Positions 40,040-49,138 are shown, numbered from the stretch's first letter. The stretch is 64,000 nucleotides of DNA from Rhizobiaceae bacterium (GCA_023953775.1 JAMLJD010000021.1:1-64000); one strand, 5' to 3'. Notes: generated by a model from the letters alone, not told the origin. Made by a program: numbers and translations.

Positions 40040-40128
40040 GTTCTTGTCCAACGCTTCACAATGCGCTCTGATATCGCGCGTTTCGCCTCCGCTTCGCGGA
40101 ACGCGGCTTATTAACGGATGGGCGGTAT

Positions 40129-40770
40129 CTATTCTAGACCTTGGTGGCGATTAATCGAACCAGGGAATCTCATTCCGCCGCGCTCCGCGAGCAGCCGGTC
40201 GAACAGGTCTACCTCGGTCGGGGTCAACGAAACCGCACGCGGATAAGTCGGCCGGTCGCGATCCTCGTGAACCGGAATGTCGAAATTCTCCGTTTCGGCA
40301 ATGAACCGCCGCAGGCCATCCTCGCCGTGAAGCGCGAGGAACCCCTGCATCACTGCATCGAGATACGAACGCAGGATGCGCGGCGGTTCGACGTGGGGCG
40401 GCAATTCCTCGTCGGCCGTGTAGACGTAAAGCGGCAGGCCGTCGGGAACGCCGCCCGGGGACTCGACCTGCGTGCGATCGATGGTGCGCCTGATATAGCG
40501 GGCCTCGCGCGCATCGACGGCCGCAAGGTTCTCCGCCCGGTCGATGACGAGTACGCCGTCGCAGATCACGCCGGCATCCGGCCGCACTGTCAGAAGGGCT
40601 GCCGGAAAGCCGGGCATGTCGGGCCGCGACCGCCAGCCGCGGCGGTAGCCGATGAGCCGCGCCGGGACAATGTCGACGTAGTCGGTCCGCAGCGTCGCCC
40701 GGTTGACCAGCGAGCCATAGCCGAAATAGCCGACGAGCTCCTGCCCGGATGCCTGCGGCATCGCCGTCAT
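40129..40770 (-). CDS. Gamma-glutamylcyclotransferase (GGCT/AIG2-like) family protein
   Basis: A 213-residue protein beginning, after a short leader, with [12 protein letters not shown], the GGCT-fold substrate loop (YGSL). Members cleave gamma-glutamyl amino acids or related gamma-glutamyl amines to 5-oxoproline. The start ATG shares an ATGA with the stop of glutathione reductase, so the gene is translationally coupled to gor; a role in glutathione turnover is a reasonable inference. The C-terminal half ([22 protein letters not shown]) is helical and longer than in small GGCT proteins. Confidence 0.83.
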   Translation of the reverse strand: MTAMPQASGQELVGYFGYGSLVNRATLRTDYVDIVPARLIGYRRGWRSRPDMPGFPAALLTVRPDAGVICDGVLVIDRAENLAAVDAREARYIRRTIDRTQVESPGGVPDGLPLYVYTADEELPPHVEPPRILRSYLDAVMQGFLALHGEDGLRRFIAETENFDIPVHEDRDRPTYPRAVSLTPTEVDLFDRLLAERGGMRFPGSINRHQGLE

Positions 40771-42158
40771 TCGACCTTCTGGCCGTTCTTGAGCCTGTAG
40801 GTCGGCTGGTACATCGTGACCAGTTCCTCGGCCGCCGTCGGATGGACCGCCATGGTGCGGTCGAAATCGTCCTTGGTCAGCCCCGCCTTGATGGGAATGG
40901 CGAGAAGCTGGGCCATCTCGCCCGCGTCGGGGCCGAGAATGTGCGCACCGACGACCTTCCGCGTGGCGCCGTCGACGACCAGCTTCATGATCATCCGTTC
41001 CTGACGGCCCGACAGCGTGTGGCGCATGGGACGGAACCTGGCGCAATAGATCTCGACATCGTCGATCGTCCTTGCCGCGTCGTCCTCGCTGAGGCCGACC
41101 GTTCCGATTTCCGGCTGGGAAAAGACCGCGGTTGCGATCACGTCATGATCCGGGCTGACCGGCCGATCGCGGTAGAGCGTATCGATGAAGCACATCGCCT
41201 CGTGGATCGCCACCGGTGTCAGTTGCACCCGGTTCGTAACGTCGCCGATCGCATAGATGTTGTCGACATTGGTACGCGAATAGTCGTCGACGATGATCTC
41301 GCCGACCTTGCCGGTCGCCACGCCGGCCGCCTCGAGCCCAAGGCCGTCGGTGTTCGGCGTGCGACCGAGCGCCAGCATCACCTGGTCGACCACAAGGGTT
41401 TTGCCACCGGAGGTCTCGGCGGTCAGGCGACCATCGTCCCGCCGGGCGATCTTCTCGAACACCTCGTGGCACAGGATGGTGATGCCCTTTTCCTGCATCG
41501 TCTCGTGAAGCGTGCGGCGCAGGTCCATGTCGAAGCGGGAGAGGATCTCGCGGCCGCGATAGACCAGCGTGGTTTCGACACCCAGGCCGTGGAAGATGTT
41601 GGCGAACTCGACGGCGATATAGCCGCCGCCGGCGATGGCGATCGACTTCGGCAGTTCGGCAAGGTCGAAAGCCTCGTTGGAGGAGATCGTGTGCTCGTAG
41701 CCGGGCAAGGCGGGATGCGGCGACGGGCGGCCGCCGGTGGCGATGAGGATCGTGGCGGCGCTGACCTCCTCGCCGGTCGCTTCGATCCGCACCGTGTGTT
41801 TTCCGGTCAGCGTGGCGCGGCTCTCGATGATCTCGGCACCGGCATTGTCGAGGCCCTTGCGGTAGAGACCCTCGAGGCGCGCGATCTCGCGATCCTTGTT
41901 GGCGACGAGCTTCGACCAGTCGAACGAGGCATCGGGCACCGTCCAGCCATAGCCGGCCGCATCCTCGAAATGCTCGGGAAACTGCGAGGCATAGACGTAG
42001 AGCTTCTTCGGCACGCAGCCGCGGATGACGCAGGTGCCGCCGAACCGGAATTCCTCGGCGATCGCCACGCGCTTGCCGAGGCCGGCGGCAAGCCGCCCCG
42101 CCCTCACACCGCCGGAACCGCCGCCGATGACAAACAGGTCGTAATCGAATTCGCTCAT
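40767..42158 (-). CDS. gor: Glutathione-disulfide reductase
   Basis: A 463-residue flavoprotein disulfide reductase. The FAD motif is IGGGSGGVRAGRLAA (10-24), the redox pair is in GGTCVIRGCVPKK (about 41-53), NADPH binding is at AIAGGGYIAVEFA, and the C-terminal active-site histidine is in HPTAAEELVTM. These mark glutathione reductase rather than lipoamide dehydrogenase. It keeps the cytosolic glutathione pool reduced with NADPH. The ATG at MSEFDYDLF was taken in preference to an upstream methionine. The GGCT-family gene is coupled to its stop codon. Confidence 0.95.
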   Translation of the reverse strand: MSEFDYDLFVIGGGSGGVRAGRLAAGLGKRVAIAEEFRFGGTCVIRGCVPKKLYVYASQFPEHFEDAAGYGWTVPDASFDWSKLVANKDREIARLEGLYRKGLDNAGAEIIESRATLTGKHTVRIEATGEEVSAATILIATGGRPSPHPALPGYEHTISSNEAFDLAELPKSIAIAGGGYIAVEFANIFHGLGVETTLVYRGREILSRFDMDLRRTLHETMQEKGITILCHEVFEKIARRDDGRLTAETSGGKTLVVDQVMLALGRTPNTDGLGLEAAGVATGKVGEIIVDDYSRTNVDNIYAIGDVTNRVQLTPVAIHEAMCFIDTLYRDRPVSPDHDVIATAVFSQPEIGTVGLSEDDAARTIDDVEIYCARFRPMRHTLSGRQERMIMKLVVDGATRKVVGAHILGPDAGEMAQLLAIPIKAGLTKDDFDRTMAVHPTAAEELVTMYQPTYRLKNGQKVE

Positions 42159-42211
42159 GTCGCGCCGTGTCCCTTCCACCGGTTACGGGCGAGAGTTATG
42201 CGCAGCAGGCG

Positions 42212-42240
42212 CAAAAGAAAAGCCCGGCGCGAGGCCGGGC
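42212..42240 (-). terminator. Rho-independent terminator of the rpiA-DUF2059 transcript
   Basis: Read on the minus strand, stem GCCCGGC / GCCGGGC (42240-42234 and 42228-42222) with a five-base loop is followed by TTTTCTTTTGC. It lies 35 bases after the DUF2059 stop and separates it from gor. Confidence 0.88.
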
Positions 42241-42275
42241 TTGTCCGCTAACCGCACAATCGGGTGACGGCGACG

Positions 42276-42818
42276 TTACTGGTTCGCCTGACCACCTTCG
42301 CCGCCTTCGGCAGGCTTCTTGCTGTCGATGATCGCCTGGATCTGCTCGCCGACGGACTGGCCGAGATCGCGCGCGACGCCGCGCTGCCAGATATCCGCAG
42401 CCTGCGAGAGCTGGCGCGAGACGATAGGCCCGTCCGACAGAAGCTTCTTGCCGGTCTCCGAATTGTAGAACTGGGCGATATCGTTGAGCGCCTCCTCGGA
42501 GAACACGCGGGCATAGATCGTGGCAGCCTCACGCTCCAGATCCGCGCGGCGCGACGCAAGCTCGAGCGTCTTTTCATCGACCGTCGCGTTGATCAGGTCG
42601 GCGAGATCGGGATTCTTCTGGATCAGCTCGGCCTTCAGGGCAGCGGCAGCCTGCGGCAGAATGCCGTCGAAGCCATCCGTCGCGCCTATGGCGGAGATAG
42701 CCGCGCGCGCCGCCTTCAGGTGGGACGCAGCGATATCCTGGGCCGAAGCGGGGAGCGCGGCGGCGAAAACGAGCGCCGCGGCGGCGACATACAAACGGGC
42801 GCGTGTGGCCAGATACAT
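42276..42818 (-). CDS. Exported DUF2059 domain protein
   Basis: A 180-residue protein with a signal peptide (LYVAAAALVFAAALPASAQ) and a helical DUF2059 region containing IYARVFSEEALNDIAQFYNSETGKKLL, the family core. The tail is Lys/Gly/Glu-rich. Such periplasmic proteins are common in Proteobacteria and have no proven function. It follows rpiA by 19 bases and ends at a strong terminator, so the two are co-transcribed. Confidence 0.88.
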   Translation of the reverse strand: MYLATRARLYVAAAALVFAAALPASAQDIAASHLKAARAAISAIGATDGFDGILPQAAAALKAELIQKNPDLADLINATVDEKTLELASRRADLEREAATIYARVFSEEALNDIAQFYNSETGKKLLSDGPIVSRQLSQAADIWQRGVARDLGQSVGEQIQAIIDSKKPAEGGEGGQANQ

Positions 42819-42837
42819 CTTGGTTCCTACTCCTTGC

Positions 42838-43536
42838 TCATCGGGCCGGTTCCAGGGTCCGGACGCCGCTTGGAGCGGCGATGATCGCCATGTCCGCGAT
42901 TCCCAGGAAAAGCCCGTGCTCGACGACGCCTGGAATGGCGTGAAGAGCATCGGATAGCGCTCTTGTATCGGGAATGCGGCCAAAAGATGCATCCAGAATG
43001 AAATGGCCACCATCTGTCAGAAACGGTTCACGTCCCGTCGAACGCAATTCGATATCGCCCTCAAGCCCGAGCCCGGCGGCCGCGCGGCCGACCGCCAACC
43101 TCGTGGCTTCAAGGCCGAAGCGATTGACCTCGATCGGCAACGGGAAGCGGCCAAGGGTCTCGACCACCTTGCTCTCGTCGGCAATGACGATCATCCGGGT
43201 CGAGGCGGCAGCGACGATCTTCTCGCGCAGCAACGCGCCGCCGCCACCTTTGGTCAGCGCCAATTCCCGGTCGATCTCGTCCGCGCCATCGACCGTCAGG
43301 TCGAGCTCGGGCGTCTCGTCAAGGCTCGTCAGCGGTACGCCAAGCTGCATGCACAAGGCGGCGGTGCGCTCCGAGGTCGGCACGCCGACCACCTGGAAGC
43401 CGGCCTCGACCTTTTCGGCAAGCAGCCGGACGAATTCGTCGGCCGTCGAGCCGGTGCCGATGCCCAGCCGCATTCCGGATTCAACATGGGAAAGAGCGGC
43501 GCGGGCTGCTTCGATTTTCAGTGCTTGCGCGTTCAT
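42838..43536 (-). CDS. rpiA: Ribose-5-phosphate isomerase A
   Basis: A 232-residue RpiA interconverting ribose-5-phosphate and ribulose-5-phosphate in the pentose phosphate pathway. Signatures are [12 protein letters not shown] (25-36), DGADEID (about 83-89), [12 protein letters not shown] (about 94-105) with the catalytic Glu, and DGGHFILD near the C-terminus. The ATG at [11 protein letters not shown] was selected because the upstream extension has no similarity. Divergent from gph across about 160 bases. Confidence 0.95.
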   Translation of the reverse strand: MNAQALKIEAARAALSHVESGMRLGIGTGSTADEFVRLLAEKVEAGFQVVGVPTSERTAALCMQLGVPLTSLDETPELDLTVDGADEIDRELALTKGGGGALLREKIVAAASTRMIVIADESKVVETLGRFPLPIEVNRFGLEATRLAVGRAAAGLGLEGDIELRSTGREPFLTDGGHFILDASFGRIPDTRALSDALHAIPGVVEHGLFLGIADMAIIAAPSGVRTLEPAR

Positions 43537-43694
43537 ACCTGGCCATTGTGGCGCGACGGGAAGCACGCTCCTACCATTTTTGATCCGCGCGGCAAATGTT
43601 TTTGGGTCGCGGGGGCGGAGGTTGCATCGCGGGGATGCGCCCTGTATCGGCAGGCGATCCACATCAAATCCGACATCCAACCCCACCGGCCACA

Positions 43695-44378
43695 ATGACC
43701 AAACCGACACTCGTCTTCGACCTCGACGGCACGCTGATCGACACCGCGCCGGACCTTCTCGACAGCCTCAACCACTGCCTTGCGCTTTGCGACCTGCCGG
43801 CGGCCGATCCGCACGATCTCGGCCGCTATGTCGGGATGGGCGGCCGGGTGATGATCCAGCGCGCGTTCGAGGCGAACCACAAGAGTGTCTCCGAAGACCG
43901 GCTGACCGAACTGCTCGCAGTCTTCATCGATCACTATGGCGGCAACATGCCCGGCAAATCGCGCCCCTATCCCGGTGCGATCGAGGCGATGGACCGCTTC
44001 GAGGCGGCGGGTTGGGCGCTGGCGATCTGCACCAACAAGCTCGACATGCTGGCAAACCGGCTGATCGGCTCGCTGGGTCTTGCCGAGCGCTTCGCGGCGA
44101 ATTGCGGTGCCGACCGTTTCGCATTCCGCAAGCCGGACCCTCGGCACCTGAACGAGACAATCCTGTTGGCGGGCGGCGCGCCGTCTCGCGCCGTGATGGT
44201 GGGCGATTCACGCACCGACATCGACACCGCCAAGGCGGCCGGCATTCCGGTAATCGCCGTCGACTACGGCTACACCGACCGCCATGTCGGCGAGTTCGAG
44301 CCGAGCCGGGTGATCTCGCATTTCGACGAAATGACCATCGAGATGGCCGAGGGGCTGATGCGGGCAGCGGCGGCCTGA
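43695..44378 (+). CDS. gph: Phosphoglycolate phosphatase-type HAD hydrolase
   Basis: A 227-residue HAD-superfamily phosphatase with motif [11 protein letters not shown] (8-17), motif II in ICTNK, motif III lysine in FRKPDP, and motif [16 protein letters not shown]. It dephosphorylates 2-phosphoglycolate and similar phosphate monoesters. Core genome; its 3' end is 23 bases from the left end of the island, so before integration gph was probably followed directly by the tRNA-Val gene. Confidence 0.92.
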   Translation: MTKPTLVFDLDGTLIDTAPDLLDSLNHCLALCDLPAADPHDLGRYVGMGGRVMIQRAFEANHKSVSEDRLTELLAVFIDHYGGNMPGKSRPYPGAIEAMDRFEAAGWALAICTNKLDMLANRLIGSLGLAERFAANCGADRFAFRKPDPRHLNETILLAGGAPSRAVMVGDSRTDIDTAKAAGIPVIAVDYGYTDRHVGEFEPSRVISHFDEMTIEMAEGLMRAAAA

Positions 44379-44401
44379 GGCGCCGGACAACATGATGGAG
44401 C

Positions 44402-44443
44402 ATGGTGGGCGCGACGGGGATTGAACCTGTGACCCCACCCGTG
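44402..44443. repeat. Left attachment-site copy (3' fragment of tRNA-Val)
   Basis: Forty-one of 42 bases match the tRNA-Val 3' end at 50680-50721; the only difference is G at 44416 against A at 50694. It comprises CCA, the acceptor 3' strand, the T arm, the variable loop and the 3' side of the anticodon arm, then diverges. Without the 5' half it cannot be a functional tRNA. Confidence 0.85.
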
Positions 44444-44608
44444 CAAAGGATTGGTCGCGCGATGCCAATAGCTTGCAGGCAGGTGGAGGGTCATTCCATG
44501 GTTGCCTGGATTCCCGCGAGCCTCGCAGATATCCGACCCCGCCTCCAACCCGTGCGCCACGACCGGCCTTCGTCGCCGGCGCCAACAGCGCACCGCCCCG
44601 CTTCGCAA

Positions 44609-45202
44609 CTATCCAGACGGTATCACGTCGATCCGAAGGTATATTGCCGCCAACTTGTTAAGCTCCCCGGAAAGATAGAGCGCGCGCCCATACTCGCTTT
44701 CTGTCGCTTCACCGACAAGTATTGTCCCGACACGCTCTCGGCATTCGGCGACGCTATTGACGATGACCATCAGAAAATCCCTTTCGGTCTTCGCCTCAAC
44801 CCCCGTGGCCGACAGCTGTCGCGACGTTTCCTCATCGAGTTCACTACCCAGCTCGTTCTCTTCAAGAACCTGATTTATCGCGGCTTCGGCAGTTTCGAGA
44901 CTTGCCAGCGCCTCTTTCAATCGGGTCTCGATATCATCCGTGGTGCTGGCCGGTACCGTTCCAGGGTTTTTGGCTGCATCAGCTATTGTCGCCAGTGTGC
45001 TCTGGATTTTCGTATTCGCTTCGACGATCTGGCGGATGCTCTCGAGCACATTCTGCTGCTCCGCGGGACGAGCCGCCTCGGCGATGATGCGCCCAAACAT
45101 CTCCCATGCCGTCTCGCCCTTGGCCACAATGACGGCGCCCAGCGTTATGCCCACCGCGAGGGAAACCGCGATCAGCCCCCCGTTTCTGGTTCCTGGTTGC
45201 AT
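44609..45202 (-). CDS. Unknown island protein B: N-terminal membrane anchor plus helical domain
   Basis: A 197-residue protein with one membrane segment near the N-terminus (residues about 8-28, LIAVSLAVGITLGAVIVAKG) and an otherwise helical, acidic body with coiled-coil character (VLESIRQIVEANTKIQSTLATIAD, ETRLKEALASLETAEAAIN). AAGGAGGGGG precedes the ATG. It starts inside the last 31 bases of the upstream membrane-protein gene, so the two are translationally coupled. I recognise no family. Codon use is less GC-biased than in core genes, in line with acquisition. Its placement in a tRNA island makes a defence, toxin-immunity or regulatory role conceivable, but nothing in the sequence proves it. 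Confidence 0.72.
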   Translation of the reverse strand: MQPGTRNGGLIAVSLAVGITLGAVIVAKGETAWEMFGRIIAEAARPAEQQNVLESIRQIVEANTKIQSTLATIADAAKNPGTVPASTTDDIETRLKEALASLETAEAAINQVLEENELGSELDEETSRQLSATGVEAKTERDFLMVIVNSVAECRERVGTILVGEATESEYGRALYLSGELNKLAAIYLRIDVIPSG

Positions 45203-45852
45203 AGGACATCCCCCTCCTTTTTCTCGCCGAAGCAGACGCGCGCGACGTTCGGAACGGTCTGCGCGAGCATCTTCTTGGTCAACGCAGCGCTCGCAGAGGC
45301 CGAACACATGCCTCTTTCGATCTCACCGCAAATTCTGGTGCTGAATGTCGCCCAGAACTCCGCCGACACGGACTTGTTCTGGTGAAGCGTCTCGGCAATC
45401 CGCAGGTTCTCGTCGACAATCGGCAGCTGCCAGGGCTCATTCTTCTCAAGCAGGTCGGCCAATGAAGAAATGAGGTCTCGCTGGATACTGTACTCATTGC
45501 CGCTCTGAAATGCGCGGACCGCCGTCGCCAGCTGGTTCTGTGCCACGACAACAGCCCATATCGCCGCGCCGGCGGCGACAATGGCGGCAGCGGCAGTCAG
45601 CCCGTCAAGGAGATGCTGACCCCGGCCTTTCGCAGGGTTGACGATTTCGCTTTTGAGTTGGTCGTAGGCGCGCTTGGTTTCAGCAAAGTCCGCTCGCAGA
45701 TTGTCGTTGTCGAGCAGAGCGCGTGCCGTCTCGATGTCTACCTTGTCGCCGGCCTCACTGCTGATTACCACAAGTCTTCCTTGCTCAACCAGCTTGCGAA
45801 TCCTTTGCTGATCGACACCCAGAGCCGCAGCAACATTTGGAATATTGTCCAT
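45172..45852 (-). CDS. Unknown island protein A: N-terminal HTH-like segment, single membrane helix, C-terminal domain
   Basis: A 226-residue protein in three parts. Residues 1-47 look like a small winged-helix/excisionase-type DNA-binding segment (NVAAALGVDQQRIRKLVEQG, then a beta-hairpin VVISSEAGDKVDIETARALL). Residues 50-78 are helical, 81-105 a membrane helix, and 110-226 a helical domain with four cysteines (CGEIERGMC, VCFGE, VLCNQ). GGGAGGCT precedes the ATG. A DNA-binding-like module tethered to the membrane resembles one-component membrane sensors in layout, but no family is recognised. It is coupled to protein B by a 31-base overlap. Confidence 0.72.
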   Translation of the reverse strand: MDNIPNVAAALGVDQQRIRKLVEQGRLVVISSEAGDKVDIETARALLDNDNLRADFAETKRAYDQLKSEIVNPAKGRGQHLLDGLTAAAAIVAAGAAIWAVVVAQNQLATAVRAFQSGNEYSIQRDLISSLADLLEKNEPWQLPIVDENLRIAETLHQNKSVSAEFWATFSTRICGEIERGMCSASASAALTKKMLAQTVPNVARVCFGEKKEGDVLCNQEPETGG

Positions 45853-46419
45853 TCAGCCTCCCGTAACAAACGGATACTAGCACAACTCAGCCCAATGTAT
45901 CACGCAAGGCCCAAATTCGGCGCGCAATCGCGTGCCGGCGGCATCGCGATCTCAAATGCGGTCGCGGTCACACGGCTCTCCCTTGCCAGAGATGGCATGC
46001 CATGGACCGGCAACTGTATCTTGGCCCGATAGCTGTCGGGCCAATGATCGCAGCGCAGTGCAAGGTCCACCGATCCAGGTCGAGCGTGCGCCAATACCAG
46101 TACTGGCACCCGCCACGACGATGACATTGCGGATCAGCAAGCGGCCGAGCGGACCCACCCCTGCAAGCTGGCCTGTCGGCGCACCGGTCCGGGCCATCGG
46201 GCGCACTGGGTCTCATGCGGACCCATCCCGACCAGTCAGGGGCCATCCCGAAGCCAGCGCAAAATGCAGAGTTGCGGCGGCCGGGATTCGCCACGCGCTT
46301 CGCCGGTCTGGCGGGAGAGCCGCCGCTTGGCTACCTGATTGGTCTCATGATGGACAGGCCGGCGGCACCTCTTCAGAAGCCTGCGCCGTACCCTACGGCG
46401 GCGCGAGCCGATCTCCAGG
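45853..46419. other. Island spacer of 567 bases with decayed coding sequence
   Basis: No intact gene is convincing. The right half holds an AraC-family remnant on the plus strand (separate entry). On the minus strand a short open stretch reads RNVIVVAGASTGIG, superficially like an SDR nucleotide-binding start, but it loses any SDR character at once. The rest appears to be degraded sequence. Confidence 0.5.
46215..46400 (+). pseudogene. Remnant of an AraC-family transcriptional regulator (DNA-binding domain fragment)
   Basis: The plus-strand frame reads HPDQ, then RPGFATRFAGLAGEPPLGYL and MMDRPAAPLQK. This matches the AraC-type HTH pattern of cupin-containing regulators (typically SRSAFARRFTALVGEPPLAYL then WRMxxAAxLL). 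The sensor domain upstream and the second HTH downstream are missing or out of frame, and several core positions have decayed. It may once have controlled the neighbouring oxidoreductase genes. Confidence 0.55.
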
Positions 46420-47598
46420 TCAGGCGGCAATTGCCTCTTGCAGGGCGGCGAGATCAGCCGATCCACCGGACCCCAGAAGACGCCGCGCCTTCATGTGGAC
46501 CCGTGCGTTGTTGACGCTCTCAACCGCGACCAAGCCAGCCGCGTCAAATCGCGCAACAAGCCCTTCCGAAACGACCTCCTCGGTCGCCTCGAGACCTGCA
46601 TAGCCGGCGATCTGAAGTTTCTGATCGCCCTGATCGGACCAGAACCACGGCAGCGCGGCGTAGTCCGGGCACGACCCCTTTGCGATGCGCGTCGCGATCA
46701 GCCGGGCGTGGTCTGTCGCAGCCTGAATGCTTTCCAGTCGTACCGTCCTGCCGCTGCGCGGATCCGGGAAACTGGCGCAATCGCCAAGCGCCGAGATCGC
46801 CGGGTCCGAACTGCACAACTGCGCATCCACCGTCACGCCATTATGTGTCAGAAGCCCGGCCGCCTCAGCCAGTTCGCTGTTCGGGCGCACCCCTGTGGCC
46901 AGCAGGACGAAATCGGCGCCGACCCGCGTGCCGTCGTCAAGGGTCACGCCATCGGGATCGATGCCGGCTGCCGCGCGGCCCAGATGCAGCGACACGCCGC
47001 GCGCGCGATGCCAGCCTTCGAAGTACAACGACATAGCGGAGGAGACCGCGCGCGACATCAGTCGCGTGGCCGCCTCGATCACGCTTACCTCATGGCCGAG
47101 CTTGCGCGCCACGGCAGCGAACTCGAGCCCGATGAAGCCGCCGCCGATCACGGCGATGCGACGGGGCACGGTGAGAGCCTCCCGCAGCCGCACCGCATGT
47201 TCGAGTGTCCGCAGATCGCAGGCATGCTCGATCCCGTCGATTGGTGGACGCCGATTGCGCGCACCGGTCGCGAGGATCAGATGATCGTAGCCCAGGCGCC
47301 GGTCGCCCGCGGCGCCGTCGAGGCGCACCTCGCCAGCGCGGCGGTCGATCTCGAGCACTCTGGTGCCGGACAGGTAGCTTACCTGCTTCGACTCGAAGAA
47401 GCTGGCAGGGCGGAGCATCAGAGCTTCGGCATTGCCTTCCTGCAGATACGCCTTGGAGAGCGGCGGCCGCTGGTACGGCAGGCGCGGCTCGGCCCCGATC
47501 AACGTGATCGAACCATCAAATCCATTCTGGCGCAGGCTGACCGCCGCTTGCAGCCCGCCCTGGCCTGCACCGACGATAACAACCCGCGATGTGCTCAC
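46420..47598 (-). CDS. NAD(P)H-dependent ferredoxin reductase, putidaredoxin-reductase-like
   Basis: A 392-residue FAD-dependent pyridine nucleotide-disulfide-type oxidoreductase without redox cysteines. The FAD motif is VIVGAGQGGLQAA (residues 7-19), the NAD motif IAVIGGGFIGLEF (148-160), and the second FAD contact ALGDCASF (about 270). PYQRPPLSK and the C-terminal WFWSDQGDQKLQIAG are hallmarks of the rubredoxin/putidaredoxin reductase group. It passes electrons from NAD(P)H to the ferredoxin encoded immediately upstream, with which it shares an ATGA overlap. It is the third gene of the leftward P450 operon. Confidence 0.93.
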   Translation of the reverse strand: MSTSRVVIVGAGQGGLQAAVSLRQNGFDGSITLIGAEPRLPYQRPPLSKAYLQEGNAEALMLRPASFFESKQVSYLSGTRVLEIDRRAGEVRLDGAAGDRRLGYDHLILATGARNRRPPIDGIEHACDLRTLEHAVRLREALTVPRRIAVIGGGFIGLEFAAVARKLGHEVSVIEAATRLMSRAVSSAMSLYFEGWHRARGVSLHLGRAAAGIDPDGVTLDDGTRVGADFVLLATGVRPNSELAEAAGLLTHNGVTVDAQLCSSDPAISALGDCASFPDPRSGRTVRLESIQAATDHARLIATRIAKGSCPDYAALPWFWSDQGDQKLQIAGYAGLEATEEVVSEGLVARFDAAGLVAVESVNNARVHMKARRLLGSGGSADLAALQEAIAA

Positions 47599-47924
47599 AG
47601 CTGCTCCTCCGGCAGATGCACGATGAGACCATCGAGCGACTGGTCGAGCTTGATCTGGCAGGACAGGCGCGAGCGTTCAGTTACCTCGGAGGCCGCGCCT
47701 TCGAGCATCTCGTCCTCGTCATCGGAGCGGCGGCCGGCGCGATCCTGCCAGGCCTCGTCGACATAGCAATGGCATGTGGCGCACATCATCGAGCCGCCGC
47801 ACTCTCCCACGATGCCGTCAAGATCGTTGGAGACCGCCGTCCGCATCACGCTGGCGCCCTCCTCGGCCTCCAGCGTCGTTTCGGTCCCGTCTTGAGCGAC
47901 ATAGGTCACCTTGATCATCGTCAT
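47595..47924 (-). CDS. Putidaredoxin/adrenodoxin-type [2Fe-2S] ferredoxin
   Basis: A 109-residue ferredoxin with ligands Cys42, Cys48, Cys51 (in ECGGSMMCATC) and Cys89 (RLSCQI). It is the electron carrier between the reductase and the P450 encoded on either side, as in the P450cam system. The stop overlaps the reductase start (ATGA). Two starts two codons apart are possible. It is a paralogue of the ferredoxin at 10.9 kb, from which it differs at many positions, consistent with separate origin. Confidence 0.93.
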   Translation of the reverse strand: MTMIKVTYVAQDGTETTLEAEEGASVMRTAVSNDLDGIVGECGGSMMCATCHCYVDEAWQDRAGRRSDDEDEMLEGAASEVTERSRLSCQIKLDQSLDGLIVHLPEEQL

Positions 47925-47962
47925 TTCCTCGTGCTCGCTTGGGTGTCCTGCCGGGCGCCCTG

Positions 47963-49138
47963 TCAGTTCAGCACAACCGGCAGGTTGATCGGTCCGCGGA
48001 AGCCGAAGCCTTTCCAGACGACCTCCTCAGGTTTCGGCAGCGCCATGCGGGGAAACCTCTCGAACAGCATCGGCAGAATGATCTTGCCGACCGTGCGGCG
48101 CGCCACGTGCGCCCCGGCGCAGTGATGCGGACCGTTGCCGAAGGCCTGATGCGGGTTCTTGTCGCGGAACACGAAGAACGACTCTCCATCCTCGTAGAGT
48201 TCTTCGTCGCGGTTCGCAGAGGCCTGGATTGTCATGACCGTATCGCCCTTGGGGATATCGAACCCACAGAGCTCTGTATCCTTGGTAACCAGCCGGGAGC
48301 TGGCCTGGATCGGCGCCACCCAGCGGATGCCCTCCTCGAAGGCCTTGTCCCAGACCGCCTGAGCACGAACCTCGTCGAGCTGATCGGGATTTGTCAGCAG
48401 GCCATAGATGATCGTCGCCAGCGCATCGCGCGGCTCGTTGATCCCGCCGCCAATGGCGATCTTGATATTGGCGTGGATCTGGCTCATCGGGATAGGATCG
48501 TCGGCGTTCAGCATCAGCGAGAAGGCGGAACCGTCCGGCTCTGCGCGGCGTATCGGCTCGAGCTGTGCAAACAGCGCGTCCATCTCGTCGTTGGCGGCGT
48601 CGGAGGCGAGGAACGGTTCAGGTTTCCAGCCGAAATTCCCGGCACCGTCGATGAGCAGTTGCGACCAGCGCTGCATCTGTTCGTCACTCGCCTCGGGAAT
48701 GCCGAGTATATGAGCGAGTATGCGCGCCGCGAGCGGGCCGCAAAGATCAGCGAAGAGGTCCACCGTCTCGCCCCGCGGCAGCCGGGCAATGTAGCGTTCG
48801 GCCAACTGCTCGTAGAGCGGCCCCCAATCCGACTTGATCCTCGTCGGCGTCAGCGCCTTGGAGATCGCCTTGCGCTCGACGAAATGTGCCTGCCCGTCCT
48901 TGCGCATCAATGTATGGGCCCGGAAGGCAGGACGCATCGGGGTCTGCGGATCGTCGCTGCTGAACAGCTCGGGATTGTCCTTGACCGCCTTGGTCAGCGC
49001 GGCCTTTGTCAGCAGTGTCCGGCCTGTCGCGGCGACCCGCAGTACCGGGTTTTCGGCGCGAAGCCTGCGGTAGATCGGATAAGGATCCGAACTCAGTTGA
49101 TCGAGTGTAATCGCCTCGTCCAGCGGCGCCAGTGCCAT
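47963..49138 (-). CDS. Cytochrome P450 (bacterial class I)
   Basis: A 391-residue soluble P450. The heme loop is FGNGPHHCAG with Cys340 as thiolate ligand, and ExxR is E269-R272 (EEGIR). The I-helix segment is GGGINEPRD (230-238), where the usual acid-threonine pair is replaced by Glu-Pro, so oxygen activation must differ from the textbook case. AGGAGG precedes the ATG. It is the first gene of P450-ferredoxin-reductase, a self-contained hydroxylase system in the cytosol, and diverges from a LysR gene that probably controls it. The substrate is unknown. Confidence 0.95.
   Translation of the reverse strand: MALAPLDEAITLDQLSSDPYPIYRRLRAENPVLRVAATGRTLLTKAALTKAVKDNPELFSSDDPQTPMRPAFRAHTLMRKDGQAHFVERKAISKALTPTRIKSDWGPLYEQLAERYIARLPRGETVDLFADLCGPLAARILAHILGIPEASDEQMQRWSQLLIDGAGNFGWKPEPFLASDAANDEMDALFAQLEPIRRAEPDGSAFSLMLNADDPIPMSQIHANIKIAIGGGINEPRDALATIIYGLLTNPDQLDEVRAQAVWDKAFEEGIRWVAPIQASSRLVTKDTELCGFDIPKGDTVMTIQASANRDEELYEDGESFFVFRDKNPHQAFGNGPHHCAGAHVARRTVGKIILPMLFERFPRMALPKPEEVVWKGFGFRGPINLPVVLN

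Noticed and set aside
44402..44475. A second functional tRNA-Val gene
   Set aside because: Only the 3' part is present; D arm and 5' acceptor strand are missing, so it is an attachment-site copy.
45952..46206. SDR-like start RNVIVVAGASTGIG on the minus strand
   Set aside because: Resemblance is limited to the glycine motif; no following SDR segments and the frame soon ends.
45932..46603. 223-residue plus-strand frame in the island spacer
   Set aside because: Low-complexity Ser/Arg/Pro content, overlaps the ferredoxin reductase gene, no start context.
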